Shown: in pieces, positions 1-8,701 of the stretch
How the letters are laid out: every line of letters begins with the position of its first letter
Position numbering within the stretch: position 1 is the stretch's first letter
Assembly: GCA_947588205.1 (NCBI GenBank)
Contig: CANPYG010000024.1
Span: 1-34,555, forward strand
DNA length: 34,555 nucleotides
From: an uncultured Acetatifactor sp.
Lineage (GTDB): Bacteria > Bacillota > Clostridia > Lachnospirales > Lachnospiraceae
Direction: 5' to 3'
The notes under the pieces: model-generated
Database searches by the model: none
What the model was told of the DNA's origin: nothing
Seen by the model: only the letters and a program-made list of their open reading frames with translations
Made by a program: the position numbers and the translations under genes

Positions 1-1
1 C

Positions 2-79
2 CAGCCTGAGCAGGTAGAGGAATTCTTTGATGATGAGGATGACGAGGAAGAGGAAGAAAGGATTCCCTCTGAGGAATAA
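2..79 (+). CDS. C-terminal end of an unidentified protein with an acidic tail (partial)
   Basis: Only the last 25 codons are in the window, ending in TAA at 77-79. The visible peptide is dominated by Asp and Glu, with a run of about ten consecutive acidic residues, and ends IPSEE. The upstream part is missing, so the protein cannot be identified. The strong hairpin at 117-141 just after the stop supports this being a real gene end. Acidic tails occur in many unrelated proteins, so no function is offered. Confidence 0.6.
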   Translation, partial: QPEQVEEFFDDEDDEEEEERIPSEE

Positions 80-116
80 TCTATCTTTGGGGTAAAATAT
101 TTCCAAAATAAGAATG

Positions 117-155
117 CAAGGGAGAGTCCGGCTCTCCCTTGTAATCATGTTTTTT
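117..155 (+). terminator. Intrinsic terminator between convergent genes
   Basis: A perfect 10-bp stem (CAAGGGAGAG at 117-126 with CTCTCCCTTG at 132-141) closes a 5-nt loop and is followed by a T-run at about 150-155. It lies between the acidic-tail gene and the convergent MocR regulator and could serve both strands, although the T-run is better on the plus strand. Confidence 0.8.
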
Positions 156-1572
156 AATATAGCCATGCCTTTTTTAATAATCTTGTTCCTTCTTTTATCC
201 GTTCTTCATCCAGCCCGCCATATCCAATCAACAGAGTGGCTGATTCCCTGAATGTCTTCGGTAGGTCGGCTCCGGCAATATGATAATCGGACATTCCATA
301 AACCTTTACTCCCTGGTCCAGCGCTTTTTGCAGGAATTCTTTCTCCGTCGTCTTCCCCCTGGCGGTTAAAAGCAGATGAAGCCCCGCGTTTTCCCCGGAT
401 ATCCGGAACAAGCCCCCGAACGCCTGAAGCTCCTCCAGCAGGAGCTCATGCCTGGCGCGGTATATTTTTCTCATTTTATTCAGGTATCTCTCAAAATGTC
501 CGTTCCGGATGAACTCATTCAAAATTCCCTGATCGATTCTCGATACCGTAGATGAATAAAAATAGCAGTTGCGCTGATAGCGTTCCAGCAGGTCAAAAGG
601 AAGCACCATATAGCTGATACGGATAGCAGGGGCGATCGCTTTCGAAAAGGTTCCGATATAAATCACCTTTCCATGGCGGTCTGACGCCTGCAGGGAAGGA
701 ATGGGCTTCCCTCTGTAACGGAACTCACTGTCGTAATCATCTTCGATCAGATACCGATTTTCGGCCGCATTTGCCCAATTTAAAAGCTCCGTGCGCCTTC
801 CGATCGGCATGACAATCCCGGTCGGGAACTGATGGGACGGCATCACATAAGCCACGTCCGCTTTTTCCTTTTCCAGGCTGGCAGTAAGCATTCCGCTCCG
901 ATCCATGTCCACGACAGCGATTTCGGCAAAGGAGCTTAAAATATGGTACGCTCTTTTATAGGTAGGGTTCTCCATGGCGATGCGCACGGGTCCGCCCAGA
1001 ATCTTCTCTAACAGCAGCAGAAGATAATCATTTCCCGCCCCTACAATGATCTGCTCCGGAACGCATTCGACTCCCCGGGAGGCATGCAGATATTTACAGA
1101 TCGTTTCGCGAAGCTGCGGCTCGCCCTGGGGCTCGCCTTGGGAAAACAGTCTGCTGTCGCTTCCGCTCAGAATATTTCTCGTAAGCCGCATCCACACATT
1201 AAACGGGAAAGCGCCCATCTCAATGGCATTGGGGGAAAAATCACAGGATATGGGCGCAGTTTCCGCAGCATGGCGCTGCTCCTTTGGGGCTGTCGGCGCT
1301 TTTGTTCCTTCCATTTGGAACAGTTCCTCTATTTTACAGACAAAATAACCTCTGTATGGGCGGGATTCAATATATCCCTCGCTTTGCAGCTGCTCATACG
1401 CAGTATCCACAGTGCTCCTTGCCACCTGTAAATATTCTGCCAGGGAACGGGTGGAGGGGAGCCTCTCGCCGGCGAGAAGCTTCCCCTCCCTGATCTCCTG
1501 TCTGATATGCTCATAAATCTGCTCGTACAGACGCTTTCCTCCCCCTGTGCGCAGCTCAATGGTCATATCCAT
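154..1572 (-). CDS. MocR/PdxR-type regulator: GntR winged helix fused to an aminotransferase-like domain
   Basis: The 472-residue protein has a GntR-type winged helix-turn-helix at about residues 12-78 (LPSTRSLAEYLQVARSTVD is the recognition region). A fold-type I aminotransferase-like domain follows from about residue 110 to the end. The PLP-binding lysine is K311 in GTFSKAIAP, and the upstream IEDDYDSEFRY block is typical of MocR proteins. Family members bind PLP or amino-aldimines and usually regulate a neighbouring metabolic gene. The ATG at 1572 has a GAGAGGAAGAA ribosome site and lies 18 nt after the glnS stop, so it is probably co-transcribed with glnS. No vitamin B6, GABA or taurine gene is in the window, so the target is unknown and pdxR would be a guess. 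Confidence 0.9.
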   Translation of the reverse strand: MDMTIELRTGGGKRLYEQIYEHIRQEIREGKLLAGERLPSTRSLAEYLQVARSTVDTAYEQLQSEGYIESRPYRGYFVCKIEELFQMEGTKAPTAPKEQRHAAETAPISCDFSPNAIEMGAFPFNVWMRLTRNILSGSDSRLFSQGEPQGEPQLRETICKYLHASRGVECVPEQIIVGAGNDYLLLLLEKILGGPVRIAMENPTYKRAYHILSSFAEIAVVDMDRSGMLTASLEKEKADVAYVMPSHQFPTGIVMPIGRRTELLNWANAAENRYLIEDDYDSEFRYRGKPIPSLQASDRHGKVIYIGTFSKAIAPAIRISYMVLPFDLLERYQRNCYFYSSTVSRIDQGILNEFIRNGHFERYLNKMRKIYRARHELLLEELQAFGGLFRISGENAGLHLLLTARGKTTEKEFLQKALDQGVKVYGMSDYHIAGADLPKTFRESATLLIGYGGLDEERIKEGTRLLKKAWLY

Positions 1573-1590
1573 AATTTCTTCCTCTCATCC

Positions 1591-3315
1591 TTATGCCTGC
1601 TTCGGCAGACTATAAGAACTCTTCAGGGATACGATACGGTTAAACACCAGCTTATCCGGTCTGGAATCCTTGGCGTCCACACAGAAGAAGCCCTGTCTCA
1701 CAAACTGAAAGCTGTCATAAGGCTTTGCTCCTGCAAATGCAGGCTCCAGGCAGCAATTCTTAAGCACCGTCAAGGAATTCGGATTCAGGTTCAGGCTGCC
1801 GTCCTCATTATAAACGCCCTTTTCCTCATCAATGATATTCTCATACAGGCGCACTTCGGCAGAGATCATTTCAGAAGCGCACACCCAATGAATGGTTCCC
1901 TTCACCTTCCTGGCGTTAAATCCGCTTCCGCTCTTTGTCTGCGGATCATAGGTGCAGTGTACTTCCGTGATATTGCCGTTTTCATCCTTCACGCAGCCGG
2001 TACAGGTCACAAAATAAGCGTTCATCAGGCGCACCTCATTGCCGGGGAAAAGGCGGAAATACTTTTTCGGGGGCACCTCCATGAAGTCCTCCCTCTCAAT
2101 ATAAAGCTCTCTCCCGAAGGGAACCTTACGGGAACCAAGCGCCTCGTTTTCCAGGTTGTTCGGGGCATCCAGCCACTCGACCTGGCCTTCCGGATAATTA
2201 TCAATAATCAGCTTAACAGGATCCAGTACCGCCATCATACGGGGCTTCTTCGTTTTCAGGTCCTCACGGATGCAATACTCCAACATCGCATAATCCACGG
2301 AGGAATTGCTCTTGGACACGCCGCACAGATCCACAAACATCTTGATGGATTCCGGCGTAAAGCCCCGCCTGCGAAGCGCGGCGATGGATACCAGCCTAGG
2401 ATCGTCCCAGCCGTCCACAATGCCTTCCTCCACCATCTTCTTGATATAACGCTTGCCCGTCACCACATTGGTGAGATACATCTTGGCAAACTCAATCTGT
2501 TTAGGCGGATGGGGATATTCCAATTCCCTGACCACCCAGTCGTACAACGGCCTATGGTCCTCAAACTCCAGGGTACAGATGGAATGGGTAATCCCTTCAA
2601 TCGCGTCCTCGATGGGATGGGCAAAATCATACATGGGATAGATGCACCAGGCGTCCCCGGTATTGTGGTGGGTCATATGGGCGACACGATAGATGACCGG
2701 GTCCCTCATATTAATATTAGGGGAAGCCATGTCGATCCGGGCGCGCAGCACCTTCTCGCCGTCCGCATATTTTCCATCCTTCATCTCCTGGAACAGGCGG
2801 AGATTCTCTTCCACACTGCGGCCGCAGGACGGATCGTCCCTGCCAGGCTCCGTTAAAGTTCCCCTGTACTCGCGGATCTCCTCGGCGCTCAAGTCAGACA
2901 CATAGGCCTTTCCCTTCTTAATCAGCTTCACCGCCCCTTCATACATCTGCCCGAAATAATCGGAAGCAAAGAAAAGCCTGTCCTCCCAGTCGGCGCCCAG
3001 CCACTTGATATCCTCCTTGATGGACTCCACAAACTCCGTCTTCTCCTTGGTGGGGTTCGTATCGTCAAAACGCATATTGAACTTGCCGCCATATTCCTGG
3101 GCAAGCCCGTAATTCAGCAAAATACTTTTCGCATGTCCTATATGAAGATACCCATTCGGCTCAGGAGGGAAACGGGTATGCACCGTATCATAAACCCCTT
3201 CCGCCAAATCCTTATCAATGATCTGCTCAATAAAGTTTCTGGAAACCTTCTCCGCGCCCTCGTTCTCCGGCTGCGCATTTAAAACCTTTTCCTTCTCATT
3301 CAGATTTTCACTCAT
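1591..3315 (-). CDS. glnS: Glutaminyl-tRNA synthetase
   Basis: This 574-residue class I synthetase charges tRNA(Gln) with glutamine in the cytoplasm. The N-terminal catalytic domain carries [16 protein letters not shown] (HIGH motif at 58-61). The region aligned with the second signature (E. coli VMSKRKL) reads VVTGKRY at 284-290, keeping the lysine but not the usual Met-Ser. [16 protein letters not shown] and the CIREDL block confirm GlnRS rather than GluRS, and the C-terminal half has the GlnRS beta-barrel anticodon-binding domain. The length is normal. It has its own promoter (3356-3384) and a MocR regulator follows 18 nt later. Having GlnRS means the cell does not depend on GatCAB for Gln-tRNA(Gln), which matters for reading the aspS-gatCAB operon. 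Confidence 0.96.
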   Translation of the reverse strand: MSENLNEKEKVLNAQPENEGAEKVSRNFIEQIIDKDLAEGVYDTVHTRFPPEPNGYLHIGHAKSILLNYGLAQEYGGKFNMRFDDTNPTKEKTEFVESIKEDIKWLGADWEDRLFFASDYFGQMYEGAVKLIKKGKAYVSDLSAEEIREYRGTLTEPGRDDPSCGRSVEENLRLFQEMKDGKYADGEKVLRARIDMASPNINMRDPVIYRVAHMTHHNTGDAWCIYPMYDFAHPIEDAIEGITHSICTLEFEDHRPLYDWVVRELEYPHPPKQIEFAKMYLTNVVTGKRYIKKMVEEGIVDGWDDPRLVSIAALRRRGFTPESIKMFVDLCGVSKSNSSVDYAMLEYCIREDLKTKKPRMMAVLDPVKLIIDNYPEGQVEWLDAPNNLENEALGSRKVPFGRELYIEREDFMEVPPKKYFRLFPGNEVRLMNAYFVTCTGCVKDENGNITEVHCTYDPQTKSGSGFNARKVKGTIHWVCASEMISAEVRLYENIIDEEKGVYNEDGSLNLNPNSLTVLKNCCLEPAFAGAKPYDSFQFVRQGFFCVDAKDSRPDKLVFNRIVSLKSSYSLPKQA

Positions 3316-3355
3316 GGAAATTCCTGCCTTTCCTTTCCAGCATTAAATATTCTTT

Positions 3356-3384
3356 ATCTTAACACCAAATATCCGTCCGGGCAA
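3356..3384 (-). promoter_or_regulatory. Sigma-A type promoter of glnS
   Basis: On the minus strand TTGCCC (3384-3379) and TAAGAT (3361-3356) are separated by 17 nt, about 40 nt upstream of the glnS start. The spacing and the -10 are good; the -35 is moderate. Confidence 0.65.
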
Positions 3385-3406
3385 GTATTTTTCTCAACCT
3401 TTACTC

Positions 3407-3424
3407 ATTCATAACAGTTCAGCC
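3407..3424 (+). repeat. Solitary copy of the terminal repeat of the 18695-18872 element
   Basis: ATTCATAACAGTTCAGCC here is identical over 18 nt to the right end of the structured element at 18695-18872, read as its reverse complement, and matches its left end with one difference. It sits between the purH stop and the glnS promoter. No partner repeat or interior is visible nearby, so it looks like a solo end or a remnant. Confidence 0.7.
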
Positions 3425-3425
3425 T

Positions 3426-4604
3426 TTAATGATGGAAGAGCCTAATTCCGGTAAACGCCATCACCATCCCATACTTGTTGCAGCAGTCGATCACAGCATC
3501 GTCCCGCACGGAGCCCCCGGGCTGGGCAATATATTTCACGCCGCTCTTATGGGCTCTTTCAATGTTGTCGGAAAAAGGAAAGAACGCGTCGGAGCCTAAA
3601 GTCACGTCCTGCATTCCGTCCAGCCAGGCACGTTTCTCTTCCCTGGTGAAAACAGGGGGCTTTCCTTTAAAAATATGCTCCCATGCGCCGTCAGCCAAGA
3701 CATCCATGTATTCCTCGCCGATATAAAGATCAATGGCGTTATCCCTGTCAGCGCGGCCGATTTTGTCCAAGAACTGCAGACCCAGAACCTGGGGCGCCTG
3801 GCGCAGATACCAGTTGTCAGCCTTTTGTCCCGCAAGTCTGGTGCAATGAATACGGGACTGCTGCCCGGCCCCGATTCCAATTGCCTGTCCGCCCTTCACA
3901 TAACAGACAGAATTAGACTGGGTATATTTCAGGGTGATCAGGGATATCTTCATATCGATCAGGGCTTCCTTAGGAATCTCCTTATTTTCCGTCACAATAT
4001 TGGAAAGAAGATCCCCGTTGATATCCAGTTCATTCCTTCCCTGCTCAAAGGTAACGCCGTAAACCTGCTTCCTCTCCACCGGAGCGGGCACATAGGAAGG
4101 ATCGATCTGAATCACATTATAGGCGCCCTTCTTCTTGCCCTTCAACAGCTCCAGAGCTTCTTCCGTATAGCCCGGCGCGATGACACCGTCTGAAACCTCC
4201 CTCTTGATGAGCCTGGCGGTATCCACATCGCAGACATCGGACAAAGCGATGAAGTCACCGAAGGAGGACATTCTGTCCGCGCCCCTGGCTCTGGCGTAGG
4301 CACAGGCAAGGGGAGAAAGCTCTCCCAGGTCGTCTACCCAGTAAATCTTTGCCAGCGTCTCATTTAAAGGAAGCCCCACCGCTGCGCCCGCAGGGGAAAC
4401 ATGCTTAAAAGATGTGGCGGCAGGAAGGCCTGTGGCTTCCTTCAGCTCCTTCACAAGCTGCCAGCCGTTAAAGGCATCCAGGAAATTGATATAGCCTGGT
4501 CTGCCGTTTAATACGGTGACAGGCAGATCGCTTCCGTCCTCCATAAAAATCCTGGAAGGCTTCTGATTGGGGTTACATCCATACTTTAACTGAATCTCGT
4601 TCAT
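3426..4604 (-). CDS. purH: AICAR transformylase, stand-alone (C-terminal PurH domain only)
   Basis: The 392-residue protein corresponds to the AICAR formyltransferase half of bifunctional PurH (normally above 500 residues) and lacks the N-terminal MGS-like IMP cyclohydrolase domain. It transfers a formyl group from 10-formyl-THF to AICAR to give FAICAR in purine synthesis. The family Lys-His pair is in SFKHVSPAG (K67, H68), and the C-terminal block SDNIERAHKSGVKYIAQPGG is typical. The ATG at 4604 is preceded by AAAAGGAGCAGAT, 17 nt after the IMP cyclohydrolase stop. The two genes form one unit downstream of a ZTP riboswitch, together supplying both PurH activities from separate polypeptides. 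Confidence 0.93.
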   Translation of the reverse strand: MNEIQLKYGCNPNQKPSRIFMEDGSDLPVTVLNGRPGYINFLDAFNGWQLVKELKEATGLPAATSFKHVSPAGAAVGLPLNETLAKIYWVDDLGELSPLACAYARARGADRMSSFGDFIALSDVCDVDTARLIKREVSDGVIAPGYTEEALELLKGKKKGAYNVIQIDPSYVPAPVERKQVYGVTFEQGRNELDINGDLLSNIVTENKEIPKEALIDMKISLITLKYTQSNSVCYVKGGQAIGIGAGQQSRIHCTRLAGQKADNWYLRQAPQVLGLQFLDKIGRADRDNAIDLYIGEEYMDVLADGAWEHIFKGKPPVFTREEKRAWLDGMQDVTLGSDAFFPFSDNIERAHKSGVKYIAQPGGSVRDDAVIDCCNKYGMVMAFTGIRLFHH

Positions 4605-4621
4605 CTATATCTGCTCCTTTT

Positions 4622-5335
4622 CTATTGGTTCTTATTTACAATCCTGGTCTGATATTCACCTGTGGCGATATCAATATACCTTACGAACAATGACACCTTA
4701 TTCTCTTCATTCAGGTTCTCCCAGAGCATCTGGGCAAACGCGTCGATATCGTTCCCGATCTCCACCAGCTTCGGCTCTCCCTCAAAGCTGGGCAGAGGGC
4801 TTCCGTCATGCATATAGGTGTGGATAAAATGTCCTTCTCCTGCGGCAGGGTTATCATAGGTAAAAGTATATCGATTGCAGAAGGAAGGATCCCCTTGATT
4901 GCTCTTTAAAATCGACAGGGCGTAGGAATACTTCCCGCCTTCCACATGAAGCACGCCGGAAATCCTGGGGGTATAATTGGGAGCGTCCGGCTCAAATTCC
5001 CTGCTCCTCAAGGACTGTTCAAAGGTCAGCCCCTTTCCAAGACCTTCATAAACCGTATCCGTCTGGTCTCCGTTGGTCACTATGGTATCATGTCCAAGGA
5101 CGCGTACCGGGGCATAAATGATCAGGCTGGGATCCTCCAGCTTGGAAGGATCGTATGCTTCCGTGCGGATTCCTTCTCCTTCCACTGCAAAAATACGATT
5201 GCGGCTGTTGGAGCTCCTCCCCATGATAAAATACGCCGTAACCGCAAATCTTCCATCGGCGGATTTGCCGATGACGATTCCACGGCCGGGATACGCATTG
5301 GTGGATAGTTCTGTCTGAAGCGATCGTTTGTTCAT
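4622..5335 (-). CDS. purO: IMP cyclohydrolase, archaeal PurO-like
   Basis: The 237-residue protein resembles the PurO-type IMP cyclohydrolase first known in archaea, unrelated to the PurH cyclohydrolase domain. Recognisable parts are the N-terminal YPGRGIVIGKSADG, AYFIMGRSSNSRNRIF, and a central NGDQTDT block. It would close FAICAR to IMP, the last step of de novo purine synthesis. The start is set at 5335 because AAGGAGG (5352-5346) is correctly spaced to that ATG; an upstream in-frame ATG at 5368 has no such site. It is the first gene after the ZTP riboswitch and is followed by the AICAR transformylase. The pairing with a formyltransferase lacking its own cyclohydrolase domain strongly supports the function. 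Confidence 0.9.
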   Translation of the reverse strand: MNKRSLQTELSTNAYPGRGIVIGKSADGRFAVTAYFIMGRSSNSRNRIFAVEGEGIRTEAYDPSKLEDPSLIIYAPVRVLGHDTIVTNGDQTDTVYEGLGKGLTFEQSLRSREFEPDAPNYTPRISGVLHVEGGKYSYALSILKSNQGDPSFCNRYTFTYDNPAAGEGHFIHTYMHDGSPLPSFEGEPKLVEIGNDIDAFAQMLWENLNEENKVSLFVRYIDIATGEYQTRIVNKNQ

Positions 5336-5410
5336 GATAATATTTCCTCCTTGTACTCTGGCATACATAATATTTTCAGTCCTTCTTCATGCGTTTGGGA
5401 GCCTTGACCG

Positions 5411-5471
5411 GGTAATAGAAAAGCCGCCCGGGCATACCTACTTCATGATGATAAGCAGTATGCCCAGGCGG
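5411..5471 (-). terminator. Riboswitch expression-platform terminator
   Basis: On the minus strand a 14-bp stem (5471-5458 with 5437-5424, one G.U pair) is followed by CTTTTCT. The 5' arm of the stem begins with CCGCCTGGGCA, the conserved 3' element of the ZTP aptamer. Ligand binding should therefore hold this arm in the aptamer and prevent termination. Confidence 0.88.
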
Positions 5472-5546
5472 TCGGCTTAAGGTTCCTGTTACACTCCCTA
5501 TGGGTCATCCCACCGCAGCAAGGCTGTTTTCCGCCAGTTGTGTAAC
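5461..5546 (-). promoter_or_regulatory. ZTP (pfl) riboswitch upstream of purO-purH
   Basis: Reading the minus strand from 5546, a helix opens with GTTACAC and closes with GTGTAAC. It encloses the hallmark ACTGGCGGAAAA and a GGTGGGATGACCC internal hairpin. A short linker leads to the second hallmark CCGCCTGGGCA (5471-5461). These two blocks are the conserved halves of the ZTP/ZMP aptamer, which senses AICAR ribotide derivatives accumulating when 10-formyl-THF is short. The downstream genes use exactly that metabolite. It begins only 12 nt after the guaB stop. No confident promoter was found just upstream, so the RNA may be made by read-through from guaB or from a promoter inside its 3' end. 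Confidence 0.9.
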
Positions 5547-5558
5547 CTATGTATTATT

Positions 5559-7142
<1,584 letters not shown>

Positions 7143-7154
7143 TCAACCGAAAAA

Positions 7155-7658
7155 TCAATCCGTGAATACCTTTCTGGGGGCTGCGTTCTTCATCACCTTC
7201 ACCAGCTCCTCGGATGGACTCATCAGAAGCTTAATCCCTCCTTCGTAATACAAGGCATAACGGCGGTCCGGCTGCAGCTCTTCCCCTATACTGTAATCAA
7301 TTGTCTTCACATTGCGGTTCCTAAATTGATCGAGATGATAAGATTTGACCGGCCCAAAAGCTTCCACGCGGTCCAGGGAATAGGTTGCGACTCTTTTTCT
7401 GCGGGATTTCGCCATTACCTTATCCACAGATAATTCCTTATCCACATAAATATATTCAAATTCCAGATCGGTGAACAGGTTCACCAAATAAGAGCCCACC
7501 GCCGCTACGATTGCAAGAATAAAACAGACAATGCCCAATAAGGTAAACAGGGTTGCAAGCAAAAACAATACTGCCAAGACAATCAAAAACACCTTCAATA
7601 CTTTCCAGATACCCGCCTGTTTCTGTTTTACCAGACATTCCACATATGCATCACTCAT
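7155..7658 (-). CDS. Small membrane protein of unknown function (DUF6106-like)
   Basis: The 167-residue protein has a short cytoplasmic N-terminus, then two adjacent hydrophobic segments at about residues 18-38 and 41-62. A soluble C-terminal domain rich in beta-strand-like sequence follows (FEYIYVDKELSVDKV, YALYYEGGIKLLMSP). The layout recalls short membrane proteins with a PH-like cytoplasmic domain, and the sequence seems to match a family conserved in Lachnospiraceae (DUF6106 from memory). The ribosome site is AGGGTGGAATC before the ATG. It has its own promoter and sits upstream of guaB on the same strand. No function is assigned. Confidence 0.75.
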   Translation of the reverse strand: MSDAYVECLVKQKQAGIWKVLKVFLIVLAVLFLLATLFTLLGIVCFILAIVAAVGSYLVNLFTDLEFEYIYVDKELSVDKVMAKSRRKRVATYSLDRVEAFGPVKSYHLDQFRNRNVKTIDYSIGEELQPDRRYALYYEGGIKLLMSPSEELVKVMKNAAPRKVFTD

Positions 7659-7750
7659 GATTCCACCCTGTCCTTTTCCTATTTTATTGTTTGATATAAT
7701 TTCGCCATGCCCCGTCTAACGGGTCTTCCGGCAAAGCTTTATTTTCTTTA

Positions 7751-7779
7751 ATGATATAACAACTTTGGACAAGTTGCAA
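7751..7779 (-). promoter_or_regulatory. Probable promoter of the 7155-7658 gene
   Basis: TTGCAA (7779-7774) and TATCAT (7756-7751) lie 17 nt apart on the minus strand. The leader of about 85 nt contains a hairpin (CCCGT/ACGGG near 7720, flanked by partly complementary GGCGAA and TTTGCC). The hairpin has no recognised riboswitch signature. Confidence 0.5.
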
Positions 7780-7840
7780 GAAGGTTTCCTCAATTTCTGG
7801 GTTTTTATCTTTTTTTTAGATTCTCATAACCGTTGATTCA

Positions 7841-7869
7841 TTGACAAGCAGGTCATTTGTGATTATGAT
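7841..7869 (+). promoter_or_regulatory. Sigma-A type promoter of the 7922-8668 gene
   Basis: Consensus TTGACA (7841-7846), a 17-nt spacer and TATGAT (7864-7869) lie 52 nt upstream of the start codon. With the minus-strand promoter at 7751-7779 this makes a divergent promoter region. Confidence 0.85.
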
Positions 7870-7921
7870 TAAGAAAAGCTGACCTGAAATAAGGGGCAGC
7901 CCTGGAAAGGATAGATGAATC

Positions 7922-8668
7922 ATGCCGGTAATGGATGAATTTCGGGAAGAGAGAGAGGCGCTGAAGCATGGCACTCCGAAGCAGAAGCTGGATTATTTCC
8001 TGGATTATTATAAATGGCCAACGATTGCAGGGATTGCCATTTTTATATTTGCCGCCTCGCTGATCTATCATGTCGTAACCAATAAGCCTTCCGCATTTTA
8101 TGGCGTTTTTATCAACTGCCTCACAACGGATGAGCTTTCTGAGGCTTTCACGCAGGAATTTGCCGACGCCGCCGGCATCAATTTAAAGAAAAATAACGTA
8201 ACGATCGACTCCTCCCTCTCTCTCACCAAGGGCGCCCAGGATCAGGCCAGCTATGTGACGGTTCAGAAAATGGCGGTCTATCTCGCGGCGAAGGAAATAG
8301 ATGTCCTGGCTTCGGATGTCTCCTCCTTTAACCGATACGCATATCTGAATACGATCGCCGATCTCAGGGACGTACTGACCCCTGAGCAGCAGGCGCTTTA
8401 TGAGCCCTATTACTTCTATGTGGACAGAAAGGTCATAGAGGAACAGTCTGAGGCAGCCGAGAACCTGAAGGAATCCCCCGTTGAATACCCGGATCCTGAC
8501 AAGCCGGAGGAAATGGAGGATCCGGTTCCCGTTGGACTTTATCTTACAGACTGCGATAAGCTGGACAGTAATTTTGCATTCACACAGACTCCTGTCGTGA
8601 TTGGTATTATTGTCAATTCCACCCATACAGAAACTGCCGTACAGTTCCTTGATTATCTGTTCCAATAA
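7922..8668 (+). CDS. Membrane-anchored protein of unknown function
   Basis: The 248-residue protein starts with a charged amphipathic stretch (FREEREALKHGTPKQKLDYF). A single hydrophobic helix follows at about residues 34-52, then an extracytoplasmic-looking domain of about 190 residues. The outer part has a strand-helix pattern and an acidic linker (PDPDKPEEMEDPVP) but no catalytic motif I recognise. The start at 7922 is supported by GGAAAGGAT nine nt upstream; an ATG three codons later is possible. It is convergent with gatB, with only a 15-nt tandem repeat and no terminator hairpin between them. Proteins with this N-terminus seem common in Lachnospiraceae and uncharacterised. Confidence 0.75.
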   Translation: MPVMDEFREEREALKHGTPKQKLDYFLDYYKWPTIAGIAIFIFAASLIYHVVTNKPSAFYGVFINCLTTDELSEAFTQEFADAAGINLKKNNVTIDSSLSLTKGAQDQASYVTVQKMAVYLAAKEIDVLASDVSSFNRYAYLNTIADLRDVLTPEQQALYEPYYFYVDRKVIEEQSEAAENLKESPVEYPDPDKPEEMEDPVPVGLYLTDCDKLDSNFAFTQTPVVIGIIVNSTHTETAVQFLDYLFQ

Positions 8669-8671
8669 TTT

Positions 8672-8701
8672 TTTACGCTACGACTGTTTACGCTATGACA
8701 A
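8672..8701 (-). repeat. 15-nt tandem duplication spanning the gatB stop codon
   Basis: Two units, TTTACGCTACGACTG (8672-8686) and TTTACGCTATGACAA (8687-8701), match at 12 of 15 positions. On the minus strand the duplication repeats the TAG stop 15 nt downstream in the same frame. Confidence 0.75.

Noticed and set aside
1507..2856. Long plus-strand open frame opposite glnS
   Set aside because: It is the complement of a well-supported synthetase gene, has no ribosome site or domain, and its composition follows from glnS codon use. Similar antisense frames opposite the ABC genes (21997-23202) were rejected for the same reason.
7690..7745. Riboswitch-like hairpin in the leader of the 7155-7658 membrane protein gene
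   Set aside because: There is a CCCGT/ACGGG hairpin with partly paired flanks, but no conserved aptamer blocks of any class I know and no terminator after it.
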